DNA of 20,218 nucleotides from Polaromonas sp. Its GTDB lineage: Bacteria; Pseudomonadota; Gammaproteobacteria; Burkholderiales; Burkholderiaceae_C. The stretch spans positions 1-20,218 of the forward strand of contig JANYFF010000325.1 in assembly GCA_025362825.1 (NCBI GenBank), read 5' to 3'. This document shows positions 6,511 to 14,646 of the stretch, piece by piece. Positions within the stretch are counted from its first letter, which is position 1, and every line of letters starts with the position of its first letter. Made by a program: the position numbers and the translations under genes. The notes beneath the pieces were generated by a model that made no database searches, was not told the DNA's origin, and saw only the letters and a program-made list of their open reading frames with translations.

Positions 6511-7491
6511 TCACTCTGCCTTGACGCCTGCTGCCTTGATCACTTCTTCCCAGCGCGTGTAATCCTTTTTCAGGTAGGCGGCAAATTCAGCCGGGGAGTT
6601 CCCAACCACCACAGCGCCAAGTTTCTCCATGCGGGCCCTGACGTCGGGCTTGGCGATGGCCTTGAGCATCGCCTCGTTCAGGCGCTTGATGATGGCCGGT
6701 GGCGTTTTTGCCGGTGCCAGCATGCCGACCCAGGGCGCGGTCTCCTCAAAGCCGGGGAAGCCGACTTCGGACATGCTGGGTGTATCGGGGAACTGCGGCA
6801 GACGCTTCGCGGTGCCCACAGCCAGGATCTTGACCCGCTTGGCCGCCACGTTGTCGGCAATGCCGATCACCGGGTAGAACATGAAATCGACCCGCCCCGC
6901 CATGACTTCTGCCAGCGCCGGGCCATTGCCCTTGAACGGCACATGCAACAGTTTGGCCTTGGCCATGGAGCCCAGCAGTTCGCCGGCCAGGTGGCCAGAG
7001 CCGCCATTGCCGGATGAGCCGAAAGCCACAGCCTCCGGCTTGGTCTTTGCCTTTTTGACCAACTCCTGCATGGACTTGAATGGTGAATCGTAGGCGGTGA
7101 CGGCCACCAGAGGCAGGGTCGCTGCATTGGAAATCGGTTCAAAATCGGTTTTTGGGTTGTAGCCGGCCTCTGCGCCCAGCAGAATGGGACTGACGTTCAG
7201 GCCCAGCGATGCAAACAACAGGGTGTAACCGTCGGGTGTCGCGTTCTTCACTTCGCGGGTAGCGATCATGGCGCTGGCGCCGGCCTTGTTTTCCACAAAA
7301 ACCGTCTGTCCAAGAGTCGCTGTCATGTCGTTGGCCAGCAGGCGAGCGATGACATCGGTTGGCCCGCCAGCGGCAAAACCAACAAGCAGCCGGATCGGTT
7401 TGCTGGGGTAGCTTTCCTGAGCCATCGCGGGGGCCCAGGTGCCAGCGGCAAGCGTGGCGGCAGCGATGATACTGAATATTGGGTTTTTCAT
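6511..7491 (-). CDS. Bug/TctC-family periplasmic solute-binding protein
   Basis: Bug proteins bind carboxylates or other small organic compounds in the periplasm, either for TctAB-type transporters or as sensors. The protein has 326 residues with a signal peptide cleaved near AMA-QE (24/25). Typical family stretches follow: YPSKPIRLLVGFAAGGPTD, ARLLA, a VENKAGA-type loop, TPDGYTLL, and GSSGNGGSGHLAGELL. An AGGAGA ribosome site lies six bases before ATG 7491. No TctA or TctB membrane genes are nearby, as is usual for orphan Bug genes in Burkholderiales. Its place between a hydrolase and a hydroxyacid dehydrogenase suggests it binds the substrate of this operon, which is inference. Confidence 0.92.
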   Translation of the reverse strand: MKNPIFSIIAAATLAAGTWAPAMAQESYPSKPIRLLVGFAAGGPTDVIARLLANDMTATLGQTVFVENKAGASAMIATREVKNATPDGYTLLFASLGLNVSPILLGAEAGYNPKTDFEPISNAATLPLVAVTAYDSPFKSMQELVKKAKTKPEAVAFGSSGNGGSGHLAGELLGSMAKAKLLHVPFKGNGPALAEVMAGRVDFMFYPVIGIADNVAAKRVKILAVGTAKRLPQFPDTPSMSEVGFPGFEETAPWVGMLAPAKTPPAIIKRLNEAMLKAIAKPDVRARMEKLGAVVVGNSPAEFAAYLKKDYTRWEEVIKAAGVKAE

Positions 7492-7541
7492 GTATGTCTC
7501 CTGTGAATGTTCAAGTTTGAAGGTGTGGCCTGCCGGGCAGC

Positions 7542-8468
7542 CTACTGAATCAGGTGTTCCATGACGCCCACCCCGGTCACTTCAAAGCACAGACGGTCAC
7601 CGGGTTGCAGGTAAACAGGTGGCTGACGAAAAGCACCTATGCCGGCAGGCGTGCCGGTAGCGATCACATCACCGGGCTCCAGGGTCATGTACTGCGAGAT
7701 ATAGGCAATCAGGGTGGCGACCGGAAACAGCATGTCGGCCGTGTAGCCGTGTTGCATCGGGTTGCCGTTGAGCCAGCACAACACCTCCAGCGCTTGCGGG
7801 TCGGGAATGTCGTCGCGTGTGACCAGCCATGGGCCCATGGGCGTGAAGCCGTCCATGCTCTTGGCAAATGTCGTTTGCGGCGGCGAAATGTCGAACTGGA
7901 ATTCACGCGCGCTGAGGTCGTTGAGGATGGTGTAGCCCGCCACCAGTGACAGCGCCGTGGCCGCCGGCACGTCCTTGCCGTAACCACCAATCACGACGGC
8001 CAACTCCGCCTCGAAATCCATTTTCGTTACGGTTGCCGGACGCGTCACCGGTGCGCCGGGTGCTGCTATTGAAGATGGAACCATGAAGATGATGCGAGGT
8101 TTCTCGAACGGCGCGACCCCGGTTTCCTTCGCGTGGTCCGCATAATTGCGGCCAACGCCGATAACCTTTCCGGGCCTGGGGACTGGTGCGTACAGCTGCA
8201 CGTCTTTAAGCATCGCATAGCGCCCCTCCTGGGTGTCTTTGACCTCCTCAATATGGGCTGCCAGCGCTTCCATGCCCGGTTGGCCGGACTGCAGCAGGCG
8301 CATGATGCCGCCGTCCGGTGCGGTGATGCCTGACGCCGTGTTGCGCGCTTGCGCCTCGCTGGAGACCGGCAGCCGGGTGAGCCAGCCGCTGATGTCGAGC
8401 ACCCGCTCGCCGGTCACCACCCCAGTCAGGATCGGGCCCTGCCCCTGGTGGTAGGTAACGAGCTTCAT
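7542..8468 (-). CDS. Fumarylacetoacetate hydrolase (FAH) family protein
   Basis: FAH-family enzymes cleave C-C bonds, decarboxylate, or tautomerise 2-oxo/4-oxo acids in the last steps of aromatic or sugar-acid breakdown. The protein has 308 residues, the usual length. A small N-terminal domain (1-95) is followed by the catalytic core, which opens with VGRNYADHAKE (105-115). Metal ligands Glu153 and Glu155 lie in DFEAELAVVIG, and Asp184 lies in NDLSARE. Core strands (WLVT, DVIATGTPAG) are intact. Its ATG overlaps the stop of the upstream dioxygenase by four bases (8465-8468), so the two are coupled. The family is certain; the exact reaction (hydrolase, hydratase or decarboxylase) cannot be told from sequence. 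Confidence 0.92.
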   Translation of the reverse strand: MKLVTYHQGQGPILTGVVTGERVLDISGWLTRLPVSSEAQARNTASGITAPDGGIMRLLQSGQPGMEALAAHIEEVKDTQEGRYAMLKDVQLYAPVPRPGKVIGVGRNYADHAKETGVAPFEKPRIIFMVPSSIAAPGAPVTRPATVTKMDFEAELAVVIGGYGKDVPAATALSLVAGYTILNDLSAREFQFDISPPQTTFAKSMDGFTPMGPWLVTRDDIPDPQALEVLCWLNGNPMQHGYTADMLFPVATLIAYISQYMTLEPGDVIATGTPAGIGAFRQPPVYLQPGDRLCFEVTGVGVMEHLIQ

Positions 8469-9346
8469 GCTGTCACGTTGGGGAAATAGCGGTCCGCCAT
8501 GACCTGGCAGCGCTTGATGTAACGGTGCTCATCCGGCTTGTAGTCGGGTACCGCGTTGTGCAGCGTGCCCATGTTGTCCCACATCAGCACATCGCCAACG
8601 CTCCAGCGGTGCTTGTACTGGTATTTGGGCTGCAACTGGTGCTCGAAAAGGAAGGCCAGGATGCTGTCGCTTTCCTCCTCGGACAACTCATTGATGCGCA
8701 TCGAATAGCCTGGATTCGCGTACAGCACCTTTTTGCCTGTGATCGGATGTTTGAGGAATACCGGATGCATGACCGGCGGCTTGGCCTTGCGCTGGGCCTC
8801 TGTCAAGGGTGGACGGCTGCTACCTTTTTCCATGCGCATCTTGTCCCAGAATTTGGCAAAGTCGTGCGTGATGGTCATGCCGTCGAGCTTTGTTTTCAAT
8901 TCGGCCGGGAGGTCTTCCCAGGCTGCAAGCATGCTGCAGAACTCCGTGTTGCCCAGTGGTTCGCCATGGCGGTGGGGGATCTCAATGCCGTACAACACAT
9001 TGGTGAAGGCAATCATCTTGCTATAGGACATGTCGGTGTGCCAGTCCTGCCCGGCGTCGCTCAGGCCCAGCGGCTTGCCGTTTTCATCAACCTTGTTGGA
9101 CAGGATCATGACTTCCGGCAGGCCGGGTTCCTGGTAAAGGTTGGCCACGTTCACCTCCAGCTTGCCAAAGCGTTCCGCAAAATGTTTCAGCTGCAGGGAC
9201 GTTAGTTTCTGGTTCGGATAGCTGAGCACGCCGTACTTGCCTAGTGCCTGTTCCAGTACCTTGAACTGTTCGTCGCTCAGGGGTTGGGCCAGGTCCAGGC
9301 CGTCGACACGTGCGCCCAGGATTTGACCGCTTTCTGTGATGTTCAT
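8465..9346 (-). CDS. TauD/TfdA-family 2-oxoglutarate-dependent dioxygenase
   Basis: These non-heme Fe(II) enzymes hydroxylate a substrate carbon next to a heteroatom or acid group while decarboxylating 2-oxoglutarate. TauD releases sulfite from taurine and TfdA cleaves 2,4-D. The protein has 293 residues. The iron triad is visible: His103 and Asp105 in WHTDMSY, and His263 in MWDNMGTLHNAV. Arg275 and Arg279 (HRYIKRCQV) follow as candidates for binding 2-oxoglutarate and the substrate carboxylate. An AAGGA-type ribosome site lies about 11 bases before ATG 9346. The gene is second in the operon and overlaps the FAH gene. The substrate is unknown; the company of an FAH protein and a hydroxyacid dehydrogenase argues for an organic acid more than for sulfonate release. 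Confidence 0.92.
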   Translation of the reverse strand: MNITESGQILGARVDGLDLAQPLSDEQFKVLEQALGKYGVLSYPNQKLTSLQLKHFAERFGKLEVNVANLYQEPGLPEVMILSNKVDENGKPLGLSDAGQDWHTDMSYSKMIAFTNVLYGIEIPHRHGEPLGNTEFCSMLAAWEDLPAELKTKLDGMTITHDFAKFWDKMRMEKGSSRPPLTEAQRKAKPPVMHPVFLKHPITGKKVLYANPGYSMRINELSEEESDSILAFLFEHQLQPKYQYKHRWSVGDVLMWDNMGTLHNAVPDYKPDEHRYIKRCQVMADRYFPNVTA

Positions 9347-9402
9347 TGAGAAGTTATCCTTGATAAGTTGTGGGGATTGAGGTCGGCTGCCAGGTTGAGC
9401 GG

Positions 9403-9858
9403 TTATGGAGTCGGTGGCCCTGCTGGCGCATCACCTGCAAACTCGAATTCAGTGGTGAAGGACATTTCGGCGATCTTCCATGTCCCCTGTGTCTGCCGCA
9501 GCGCCGCACGGACCACCGACATGCGAAAGGGGCGGCTGATCGTGAGCGGGCCGGTGTGCACCGAACCATCGTCAAACCGATAAGCCACCATGTAAGCCAC
9601 GACATGCACCAGGCCGTCCGACTGTGAGTGAACAAAGCTGTTGCTCACCACATGGCGGATACGCTGGGTGGTCGGCCGCTTTTGCATGGCCCGCATGATG
9701 TGCGCCGGCCCGTTGAGCGTTTCGCCTTGACGGTGCAATATGCCCTCGGTCTCGAACAGCGAGACCAGCGGCTCATAATCCGATTGATCAAGAAAATAGA
9801 ACAGTTGATGGATCAACTGCATGCATTCTGGCAAAACCGCACCGACGCTGGTCGTCAT
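9403..9858 (-). CDS. SnoaL-like (NTF2-fold) protein
   Basis: The protein has 151 residues, with an N-terminal helix pair (QLIHQLFYFLDQSDYEPLVSLF), the NTF2 beta strands, an IRHVVSNSFVH segment, VVAYMVAYR, and a final GTWKIAEMSFTTEF strand. This is the SnoaL_4/ring-hydroxylating-dioxygenase small-subunit type fold. Such proteins act as small isomerases, hydratases or dehydratases, or as non-catalytic subunits; no catalytic residues can be assigned. The ribosome site AAAGGA lies seven bases before ATG 9858. It is the first gene of the - strand operon, 56 bases ahead of the dioxygenase, and is divergent from the LysR gene. Confidence 0.8.
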   Translation of the reverse strand: MTTSVGAVLPECMQLIHQLFYFLDQSDYEPLVSLFETEGILHRQGETLNGPAHIMRAMQKRPTTQRIRHVVSNSFVHSQSDGLVHVVAYMVAYRFDDGSVHTGPLTISRPFRMSVVRAALRQTQGTWKIAEMSFTTEFEFAGDAPAGPPTP

Positions 9859-9954
9859 TCGTGTCCTTTGAATTTGGCCTCTTTTTCAGCTCCCGCCCAA
9901 CGCCATTCAGGGATTGAGCAAGAGTCTGAGTGAATTCTAGAGATTTGCACCGGC

Positions 9955-9983
9955 TCGACATAGGACTCGATACGGAATATATT
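9955..9983 (+). promoter_or_regulatory. Predicted promoter of the LysR regulator gene
   Basis: TCGACA (9955-9960; five of six matches to TTGACA), a 17-base spacer and TATATT (9978-9983) lie about 30 bases upstream of the ATG at 10013. On the other strand of the same 154-base gap a TAGAAT -10-like hexamer (+ strand ATTCTA, about 9934-9939) could serve the SnoaL operon, but with no good -35, as expected for an activator-dependent promoter. Confidence 0.5.
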
Positions 9984-9984
9984 G

Positions 9985-9998
9985 TTCTCATTCAAGAA
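9985..9998. promoter_or_regulatory. Candidate LysR operator (TTCT-N6-AGAA)
   Basis: TTCT, six bases, AGAA forms a dyad with T-N11-A spacing, the usual shape of LysR-type sites. It lies just downstream of the predicted LysR -10 (9978-9983), near the transcription start, where binding would repress lysR. Only one such dyad is obvious, so this is tentative. Confidence 0.35.
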
Positions 9999-10012
9999 AC
10001 AGTGGATGCGTC

Positions 10013-10918
10013 ATGGACAGACTGCGGGCTATAGAAATATTTGCAGAGGTGGCGCGGGGATTAAGCTTTTCAGGCGCTGCCCAGCGGCTGGGCATGGCCA
10101 AGGGCAATGTCACCAAGCATGTCGCCTGGCTGGAGGAGCTGCTGGGCGCCCAGTTGCTGACACGCACCACCAAAAGCGTGAGCCTGACGGAGGCCGGCCT
10201 GTCCCTGATGGAGGGAGGCCAAGACTTGTTGGACCGGTTTGATCTGGTTGGGGAGGCGGTGCGGGGCGCGGTCAAGGCGCCGAAAGGCACGATACGCGTG
10301 GGCACGCCGCCATCCTTCGGTGCGACGCACCTGGTGCCGATGATCACGGCTTTTTCGAACGCCAACCCTGACATTCAGTTTGCCATGTACCTCGATGACG
10401 GGCGGGTAGATATTGCTGGCGAGGGACTGGACCTGTCGTTGCGCATCGCCCCCTCATTGAAAGACACCAGCCTGGTGGCGCTGAAACTGGGCAGCGTGCC
10501 GCAGCGGCTGGTGGCCTCGCCGACCTATCTATCCGCAAAAGGCGAGCCGCAGACCCCGGAGCAGTTGCCAGACCATGATTGCCTGGTTCATGCCTTGAAG
10601 TCGCCAACCAGCTACTGGACCCTGACCGGCCCCGGCGGCAGACGATCGGTGCGGGTGTCGGGCACGATGCGCTCCAATTTCGGTGAATCCCTGCGCCATG
10701 CCGCGCTTCTCGGGCACGGTATTTCGATGCATCCGGTCTACATGATCTCGCACGACATAGAGGCCAAACGCCTCATGGTCGTGCTGCCAGCCTACCGACC
10801 GACGGGTCTCGATATTTATGCCGTGTACCCGAGCCGTCGCAACATGCCGGGGCGTGTAAGGCTGTTCATTGATTTTTTACGGGAACGTTTCCAGAACATC
10901 GCCGAATGGCAGGAATAG
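10013..10918 (+). CDS. LysR-family transcriptional regulator
   Basis: The protein has 301 residues, the normal length. The N-terminal winged helix-turn-helix is clear at about 5-62 (AAQRLGMAKGNVTKHVAWLEELLGAQLLTRTTKSVSLTEAG). A linker helix and a two-lobe effector-binding domain follow (from IRVGTPPSFGATHLVP, with the RSNFGESLRHAALLGHGISMHP core). The sequence type resembles the CrgA-like group of LysR proteins common in Burkholderiales. It is divergent from the SnoaL-dioxygenase-FAH-Bug-dehydrogenase operon, 154 bases away, and is the natural candidate to control it in response to the substrate or an intermediate. Confidence 0.94.
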   Translation: MDRLRAIEIFAEVARGLSFSGAAQRLGMAKGNVTKHVAWLEELLGAQLLTRTTKSVSLTEAGLSLMEGGQDLLDRFDLVGEAVRGAVKAPKGTIRVGTPPSFGATHLVPMITAFSNANPDIQFAMYLDDGRVDIAGEGLDLSLRIAPSLKDTSLVALKLGSVPQRLVASPTYLSAKGEPQTPEQLPDHDCLVHALKSPTSYWTLTGPGGRRSVRVSGTMRSNFGESLRHAALLGHGISMHPVYMISHDIEAKRLMVVLPAYRPTGLDIYAVYPSRRNMPGRVRLFIDFLRERFQNIAEWQE

Positions 10919-10972
10919 ACTGACCAGATCAGGCCAGAACGATGTGTTGATGCCGCGCCATCCCTGGCATAG

Positions 10973-11037
10973 CAGCTATGTTTTTGATAGCTGATAGCGC
11001 AATCTCCACCGGGGCCAGGGCCCCCATTCGATTGCTA
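10973..11037. repeat. Compound inverted-repeat element between convergent lysR and MmgE/PrpD genes
   Basis: A first dyad is CAGCTAT (10973-10979) with ATAGCTG (10987-10993). A second hairpin follows: TAGC-gc-AATC (10995-11004) pairs with GATTGCTA (11030-11037), enclosing GGGGCC (11011-11016) and GGCCCC (11019-11024). Together they form a strong structure between two convergent gene ends (10918 and 11085). It lacks a T run on either strand, so it is not a classical terminator, but it could stop or stabilise both transcripts. It looks like a member of a Comamonadaceae dispersed intergenic repeat that I recall (ATAGCTGnTAGCGC...). Confidence 0.55.
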
Positions 11038-11084
11038 AAAACCTTTTGACCAGGGATACTGGTTGAAGGCGACTGCCTGTGGGC

Positions 11085-12464
11085 TCATCGACGCTCGGGC
11101 GCAGCCAGCGCCACCAGCGCCTTGACGTTGGCGGCAGTACCGACCGCCCAGCAGGCCTTGATCAGCTCGCTGGTCCGGCCGGCACCCAGAATGGTGTCTG
11201 CCATGCCCTGGAATTTCGCTTCCAGCTGGGTATCGCTCATCGGGTTTTGCAGCGAGCCAATGGCGTGCTCGACAAACACATGCACGCGGCGGCCGTCATG
11301 CAGCACGGCTGTCACGTCGGCGCTGGCCTCGTCGATCGAATCATCCACCGTTGCCACCACCTTGCGGCGCAGCGCGACCATGTCGTCCCGGGTGACGATA
11401 TCGTCCGAGAATTCTTCTTCAGCTGCGTAGCCAAAGGTCAGGCCGGCAGCGCAGCCGTGGTAGACGCTGAACTTGGCCTGCAGACCGTCCTGCGGCTCCT
11501 TCTTGCCGGTCAGTTCAAGCACCAGTGAGTGGACTTTCAGCTCGATGCGTTCGACCTGGTCCGGCGTCACGCCCTGCTTGCGCAACTGCGCGCAGGCGTC
11601 AATGCTCGGGTGGATCACGATGCCGCAGGCAAAGGGCTTGTAGCTGTTAAAAGAGATTTCAAAACGCTGGCCCAGCTCGCTTGTGATTTCGCTCCAGTCA
11701 TTCTTGGTTGAGACGGTCTGCATCATGCCGCGCGGTGCTTCAAGCGCTTTCGGGCTGGCGGTAAAACCCTGGCTCGCCAGCAGCGCCGACATCAGCCCGG
11801 CACGTGCCGCAGCGCCAGGGTGAAAAGGCTTGGTCATGGTGCCAAACTGCTCGCGCATGCCGATGGGCTGCGACGCCGCGATGCCCAGTGCCATGGCGGT
11901 TTTGTGTTCGTCCAGTTTGAGCAGGCGCGCGCAGGCGGCGGCGGCACCCAGCGTACCGGTCGAGCCAGTGATGTGCCAGCCGCGGTCGTAGTGGTCAGGG
12001 TACATGGCGTTGCCGACGCGGCATGACACGTCAATGCCCAGCACCAGCGCATCAATGACTTCGCGACCCGTGCTGCCGGTGTGTTCAGCCAGTGCCAGCA
12101 CAGCTGACGCGACTGGTCCGGCTGGATGGATGATGGTCTTGAGGTGGGTGTCGTCAAAGTCAAAGGTGTGCGAGGTGATGCCGTTAATCAGCGCAGCGCT
12201 GGCCATGTCGACTTTTTCGCTGCGGCCCAGCACGCTGGCCTGGGGTGCCGGCTGCAGCATGTTGACAGCCGCGAGCGCTGCGTCCGCGGCCTCATGGTGC
12301 GCGGCGCCGACGGCGCAGCCCAGCCAGTTCATGAAGGTGCGGTGGGCTTCGTGGTCCACCGCATCGCTCCAGCCCTTTGAGGGATGGGTGGCAACAAATT
12401 TTGCCAGTATTTGCGTGATGGAAGGCGCGTTGTGGTCGGCGGTGACCTGGGTATTGCGGGCCAT
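11085..12464 (-). CDS. MmgE/PrpD-family protein (2-methylcitrate dehydratase / cis-aconitate decarboxylase type)
   Basis: This family includes 2-methylcitrate dehydratase PrpD, cis-aconitate decarboxylase and an iminodisuccinate epimerase, all acting on polycarboxylates without a cofactor. The protein has 459 residues, the usual size. Conserved active-site stretches are visible: FDFDDTH at 101-107 with His113 in the following IIHPAG, TKPFHPG (Lys212, His215), and SYKPFACGIVIHPSIDA (Lys276, His285). ATG 12464 has GGAG nine bases upstream. It is the last gene of the GntR-led - strand unit, 151 bases after the hydrolase gene. The reaction is likely a dehydration or decarboxylation of a tricarboxylate-like acid; the substrate is not determinable. 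It is not a canonical prp locus because no prpB or prpC is adjacent. Confidence 0.9.
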   Translation of the reverse strand: MARNTQVTADHNAPSITQILAKFVATHPSKGWSDAVDHEAHRTFMNWLGCAVGAAHHEAADAALAAVNMLQPAPQASVLGRSEKVDMASAALINGITSHTFDFDDTHLKTIIHPAGPVASAVLALAEHTGSTGREVIDALVLGIDVSCRVGNAMYPDHYDRGWHITGSTGTLGAAAACARLLKLDEHKTAMALGIAASQPIGMREQFGTMTKPFHPGAAARAGLMSALLASQGFTASPKALEAPRGMMQTVSTKNDWSEITSELGQRFEISFNSYKPFACGIVIHPSIDACAQLRKQGVTPDQVERIELKVHSLVLELTGKKEPQDGLQAKFSVYHGCAAGLTFGYAAEEEFSDDIVTRDDMVALRRKVVATVDDSIDEASADVTAVLHDGRRVHVFVEHAIGSLQNPMSDTQLEAKFQGMADTILGAGRTSELIKACWAVGTAANVKALVALAAPERR

Positions 12465-12554
12465 AAAGGATCTCCAAAAGGCGTGGTTAAAAAATGGAAA
12501 CAGGCAGATAAAAAAGCGCCGTTGCTACGGGGTGTTTACTGATGAAATCGGCGC

Positions 12555-12592
12555 GGCGGCGCTGCACTTACGGCAGCTTTGGTGCAGCCGCC
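12555..12592. other. Strong hairpin in the gap between hydrolase and MmgE/PrpD genes
   Basis: GGCGG (12555-12559) plus CTGCAC (12562-12567) pair with GTGCAG (12582-12587) plus CCGCC (12588-12592) around a 14-base loop, with a two-base bulge. On the - strand this lies just after the hydrolase stop (12616). A weaker CCGT-AGCA-ACGG stem followed by T6 (12510-12530) lies further on. The pair may be an mRNA 3'-end stabiliser or a partial terminator that lowers MmgE/PrpD expression. Nothing else is seen in this 151-base gap. Confidence 0.45.
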
Positions 12593-12615
12593 ACTTTGAG
12601 TTTTGTTGTCGATGG

Positions 12616-14646
12616 TTATCTGAGTTGTCCGAGCTGCCCGCTGCTGGCTTGCTCGATGGCGCGTTGTGCGTCCTCCGGCAGCAGCATGCGCTCTGCCACC
12701 ATGCGAGCAGCCGCGGCGCGCACAGCTGCCAGGTAGCTTGCCGGGTCAGGGTAGCGTTCTTCAAGAGACGGGCGCGGGTCGTGCGTCGCTGTGCGCTCAG
12801 CTTGGGTCGCGGCAAACGGCACCACTGCACCTTGCAGAGGAAACAGGCTGCTGGTGCCAAAGCCCTCGGCGCGGGGATTCCAGCCGGTATAGCTGGCAAG
12901 TGGCACGGTCAAGGGCAGCATACGTACGCCGGCAATCGCCATGCCGTCCGCGTCGGCACGCGGTACAAACACCGGGTAGCGACCAATCTCGCGCGGTGGC
13001 AATACGCTCTGGTCTGAAAAGCGGGCGCTGGTGTGGATTGCTGCATAAGGCAGCCCAGGGATATTGCCAGGTACGGCTTTGACGGCGTCGACCAGCGTGC
13101 CATGCGCGCGCATCGGAACGCGACTGGCAGGAGGGGCGACGCCCTCGGCAATCCAGGACTGCATGGCGACCAGCAGGGCGCGCATGGGTGGGCCCGAGTG
13201 CATTGGATTGACCGGCAGCGACATCGTTGGCTCACGGCGCATGGTTTCGCCTGGGTTGGCGAAATGGGGAGTTCCCGCAATCATGTAGGCGCGTACGTCG
13301 GCTGGCAAATCAAGATGGTTACCGGCCAGATCGGTCACCAGCAAAGAAGCGCGTGATGCCCACCACTCGTGCTCGCTGTCGGTTTGTATCACGCGGGGGC
13401 AGGTGGCATTGAGCCGGCAGCGCAGCATGAGTCCGTCGCGACGACCTGACAGCGGATCGTCGAGAACGGCGTAGGTAAACGGAAAAAGGTCGGCTTGCCA
13501 GGCGGGGTCCTGCGGGTGCCGCGGATTGCGGCCAGGTTGTCCAAAACGAAAGTTGGTGGCCATGCGGCGTGCGCCCGCGACGTGCGGCATCAAACCGTCA
13601 AACACTATTTTTCCGCTAAGGTCCTCATTGAAGCCGAGCCAGAGAAAGTCACGCAAAAAGCGCCCTGACTGCGACACGCCGAAGCCAATGGCCCGCTGTA
13701 CAGTCGATTGGCCACCGGCTGCCATCGGGTTGGCGGTACTGCCGTCGCGGCGCAGAAATGCTGCTACGTCACGTGTCGCAGCAAAGCCCAGCCCGAGCAC
13801 CACCGGATTGTGGGCTGTATAGGTCACCTCATAAAGTGCTCCGGCATCAAAGCCGTTGGCTGGTCGGGTGATTTCAACTGTTTGAGTACCGGAGACACGC
13901 ACTAGCAGGTCGGGCGGCGTTTGCCTGGCGTCATCCCATTTGGCGCGCACCGTTACGGTGAGGTTAGCGGGGTCGGCAACCGCTGAACTTAACGTGGCTG
14001 TGGCCGGGCTGCGGGTGTGGTCGAAGACGAACTCGTCGCGCGCTGGCCCCTTCACACCCTGCAAAGACGGAGCGCTCAACGCGAGCTGTCCCGGTGCCGA
14101 AGGTATATCCGCCTGCCAGCCGATCCAGGCCATCGAAAAGCCTTGCCGGTACAAGAATCCTATGCCGGCATCGGTGGCGTTTTCGGCGTTGTTAGCGCCA
14201 GGTTGAGGCGTGTCGTCGAACAACTGGGGGCCCAGCTTGCGGCCCCGGTTTGGCGCTTCGACCAGCAACGTGGCGTTGCCGAGCGTCAAATTAGCGGGGC
14301 GCAACAGGACCACATCGGCAACTGCCTCGACCCGCCCGGCCGCATTGCGCGGGGCCCGGTCGATATCGGCAATCACGGCGTTGCGCGGGTCTGCAGGATC
14401 AACGGCGATCGTGGCGCGTGCGGTAATTCTGACGTAAGGCCCAACTGCGCCGAAGCTCCGGCCGCCAAAGGCAGGGGTGGTTTGCAGAACGTCCAGCCGC
14501 ACGACCTCTGCGCCAGCCGGCAATAGCAGCGTACCGAAAAGGCACACTGCCAGCAGGCGCCTTAGGCGGTCCGAACCACGCTGCGTTGATGTATGCCTCC
14601 CGTGTTGGGCGGGACGGATCAAAGAGAGTTGGGGCGTGCGAACCAT
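12616..14646 (-). CDS. Large secreted alpha/beta-hydrolase-domain protein
   Basis: The protein has 676 residues from ATG 14646. A TTG at 14691 would add 15 residues but has no ribosome site. After a basic stretch, a hydrophobic segment (LLAVCLFGTLLLPAGA, about 31-46) looks like a signal peptide with an unusually long n-region. The conserved family start EVVRLDVLQTTPAFGG and an ARATIAVDPADPRNAVIADIDRAPRNAAGRVE block follow. The nucleophile elbow GVSQSGRF places Ser325 as the likely catalytic serine. The C-terminal part has the conserved YPDPASYLAAVRAAA helix. This matches the 'alpha/beta hydrolase domain' family (Abhydrolase_10 type), whose substrates are mostly unknown. It sits between a Bug gene and an MmgE/PrpD gene, suggesting it releases an organic acid, for example from an ester, in the periplasm; that is inference. 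Confidence 0.85.
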   Translation of the reverse strand: MVRTPQLSLIRPAQHGRHTSTQRGSDRLRRLLAVCLFGTLLLPAGAEVVRLDVLQTTPAFGGRSFGAVGPYVRITARATIAVDPADPRNAVIADIDRAPRNAAGRVEAVADVVLLRPANLTLGNATLLVEAPNRGRKLGPQLFDDTPQPGANNAENATDAGIGFLYRQGFSMAWIGWQADIPSAPGQLALSAPSLQGVKGPARDEFVFDHTRSPATATLSSAVADPANLTVTVRAKWDDARQTPPDLLVRVSGTQTVEITRPANGFDAGALYEVTYTAHNPVVLGLGFAATRDVAAFLRRDGSTANPMAAGGQSTVQRAIGFGVSQSGRFLRDFLWLGFNEDLSGKIVFDGLMPHVAGARRMATNFRFGQPGRNPRHPQDPAWQADLFPFTYAVLDDPLSGRRDGLMLRCRLNATCPRVIQTDSEHEWWASRASLLVTDLAGNHLDLPADVRAYMIAGTPHFANPGETMRREPTMSLPVNPMHSGPPMRALLVAMQSWIAEGVAPPASRVPMRAHGTLVDAVKAVPGNIPGLPYAAIHTSARFSDQSVLPPREIGRYPVFVPRADADGMAIAGVRMLPLTVPLASYTGWNPRAEGFGTSSLFPLQGAVVPFAATQAERTATHDPRPSLEERYPDPASYLAAVRAAAARMVAERMLLPEDAQRAIEQASSGQLGQLR

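Noticed and set aside
12004..13017. Long + strand open frame (337 codons)
   Set aside because: It lies antisense across the MmgE/PrpD and hydrolase genes and their gap; both of those have clear family motifs. The frame's translation shows no domain and is a high-GC shadow.
14017..14526. + strand open frame of 169 codons
   Set aside because: Antisense to the N-terminal half of the secreted hydrolase, whose family blocks are intact; no independent support.
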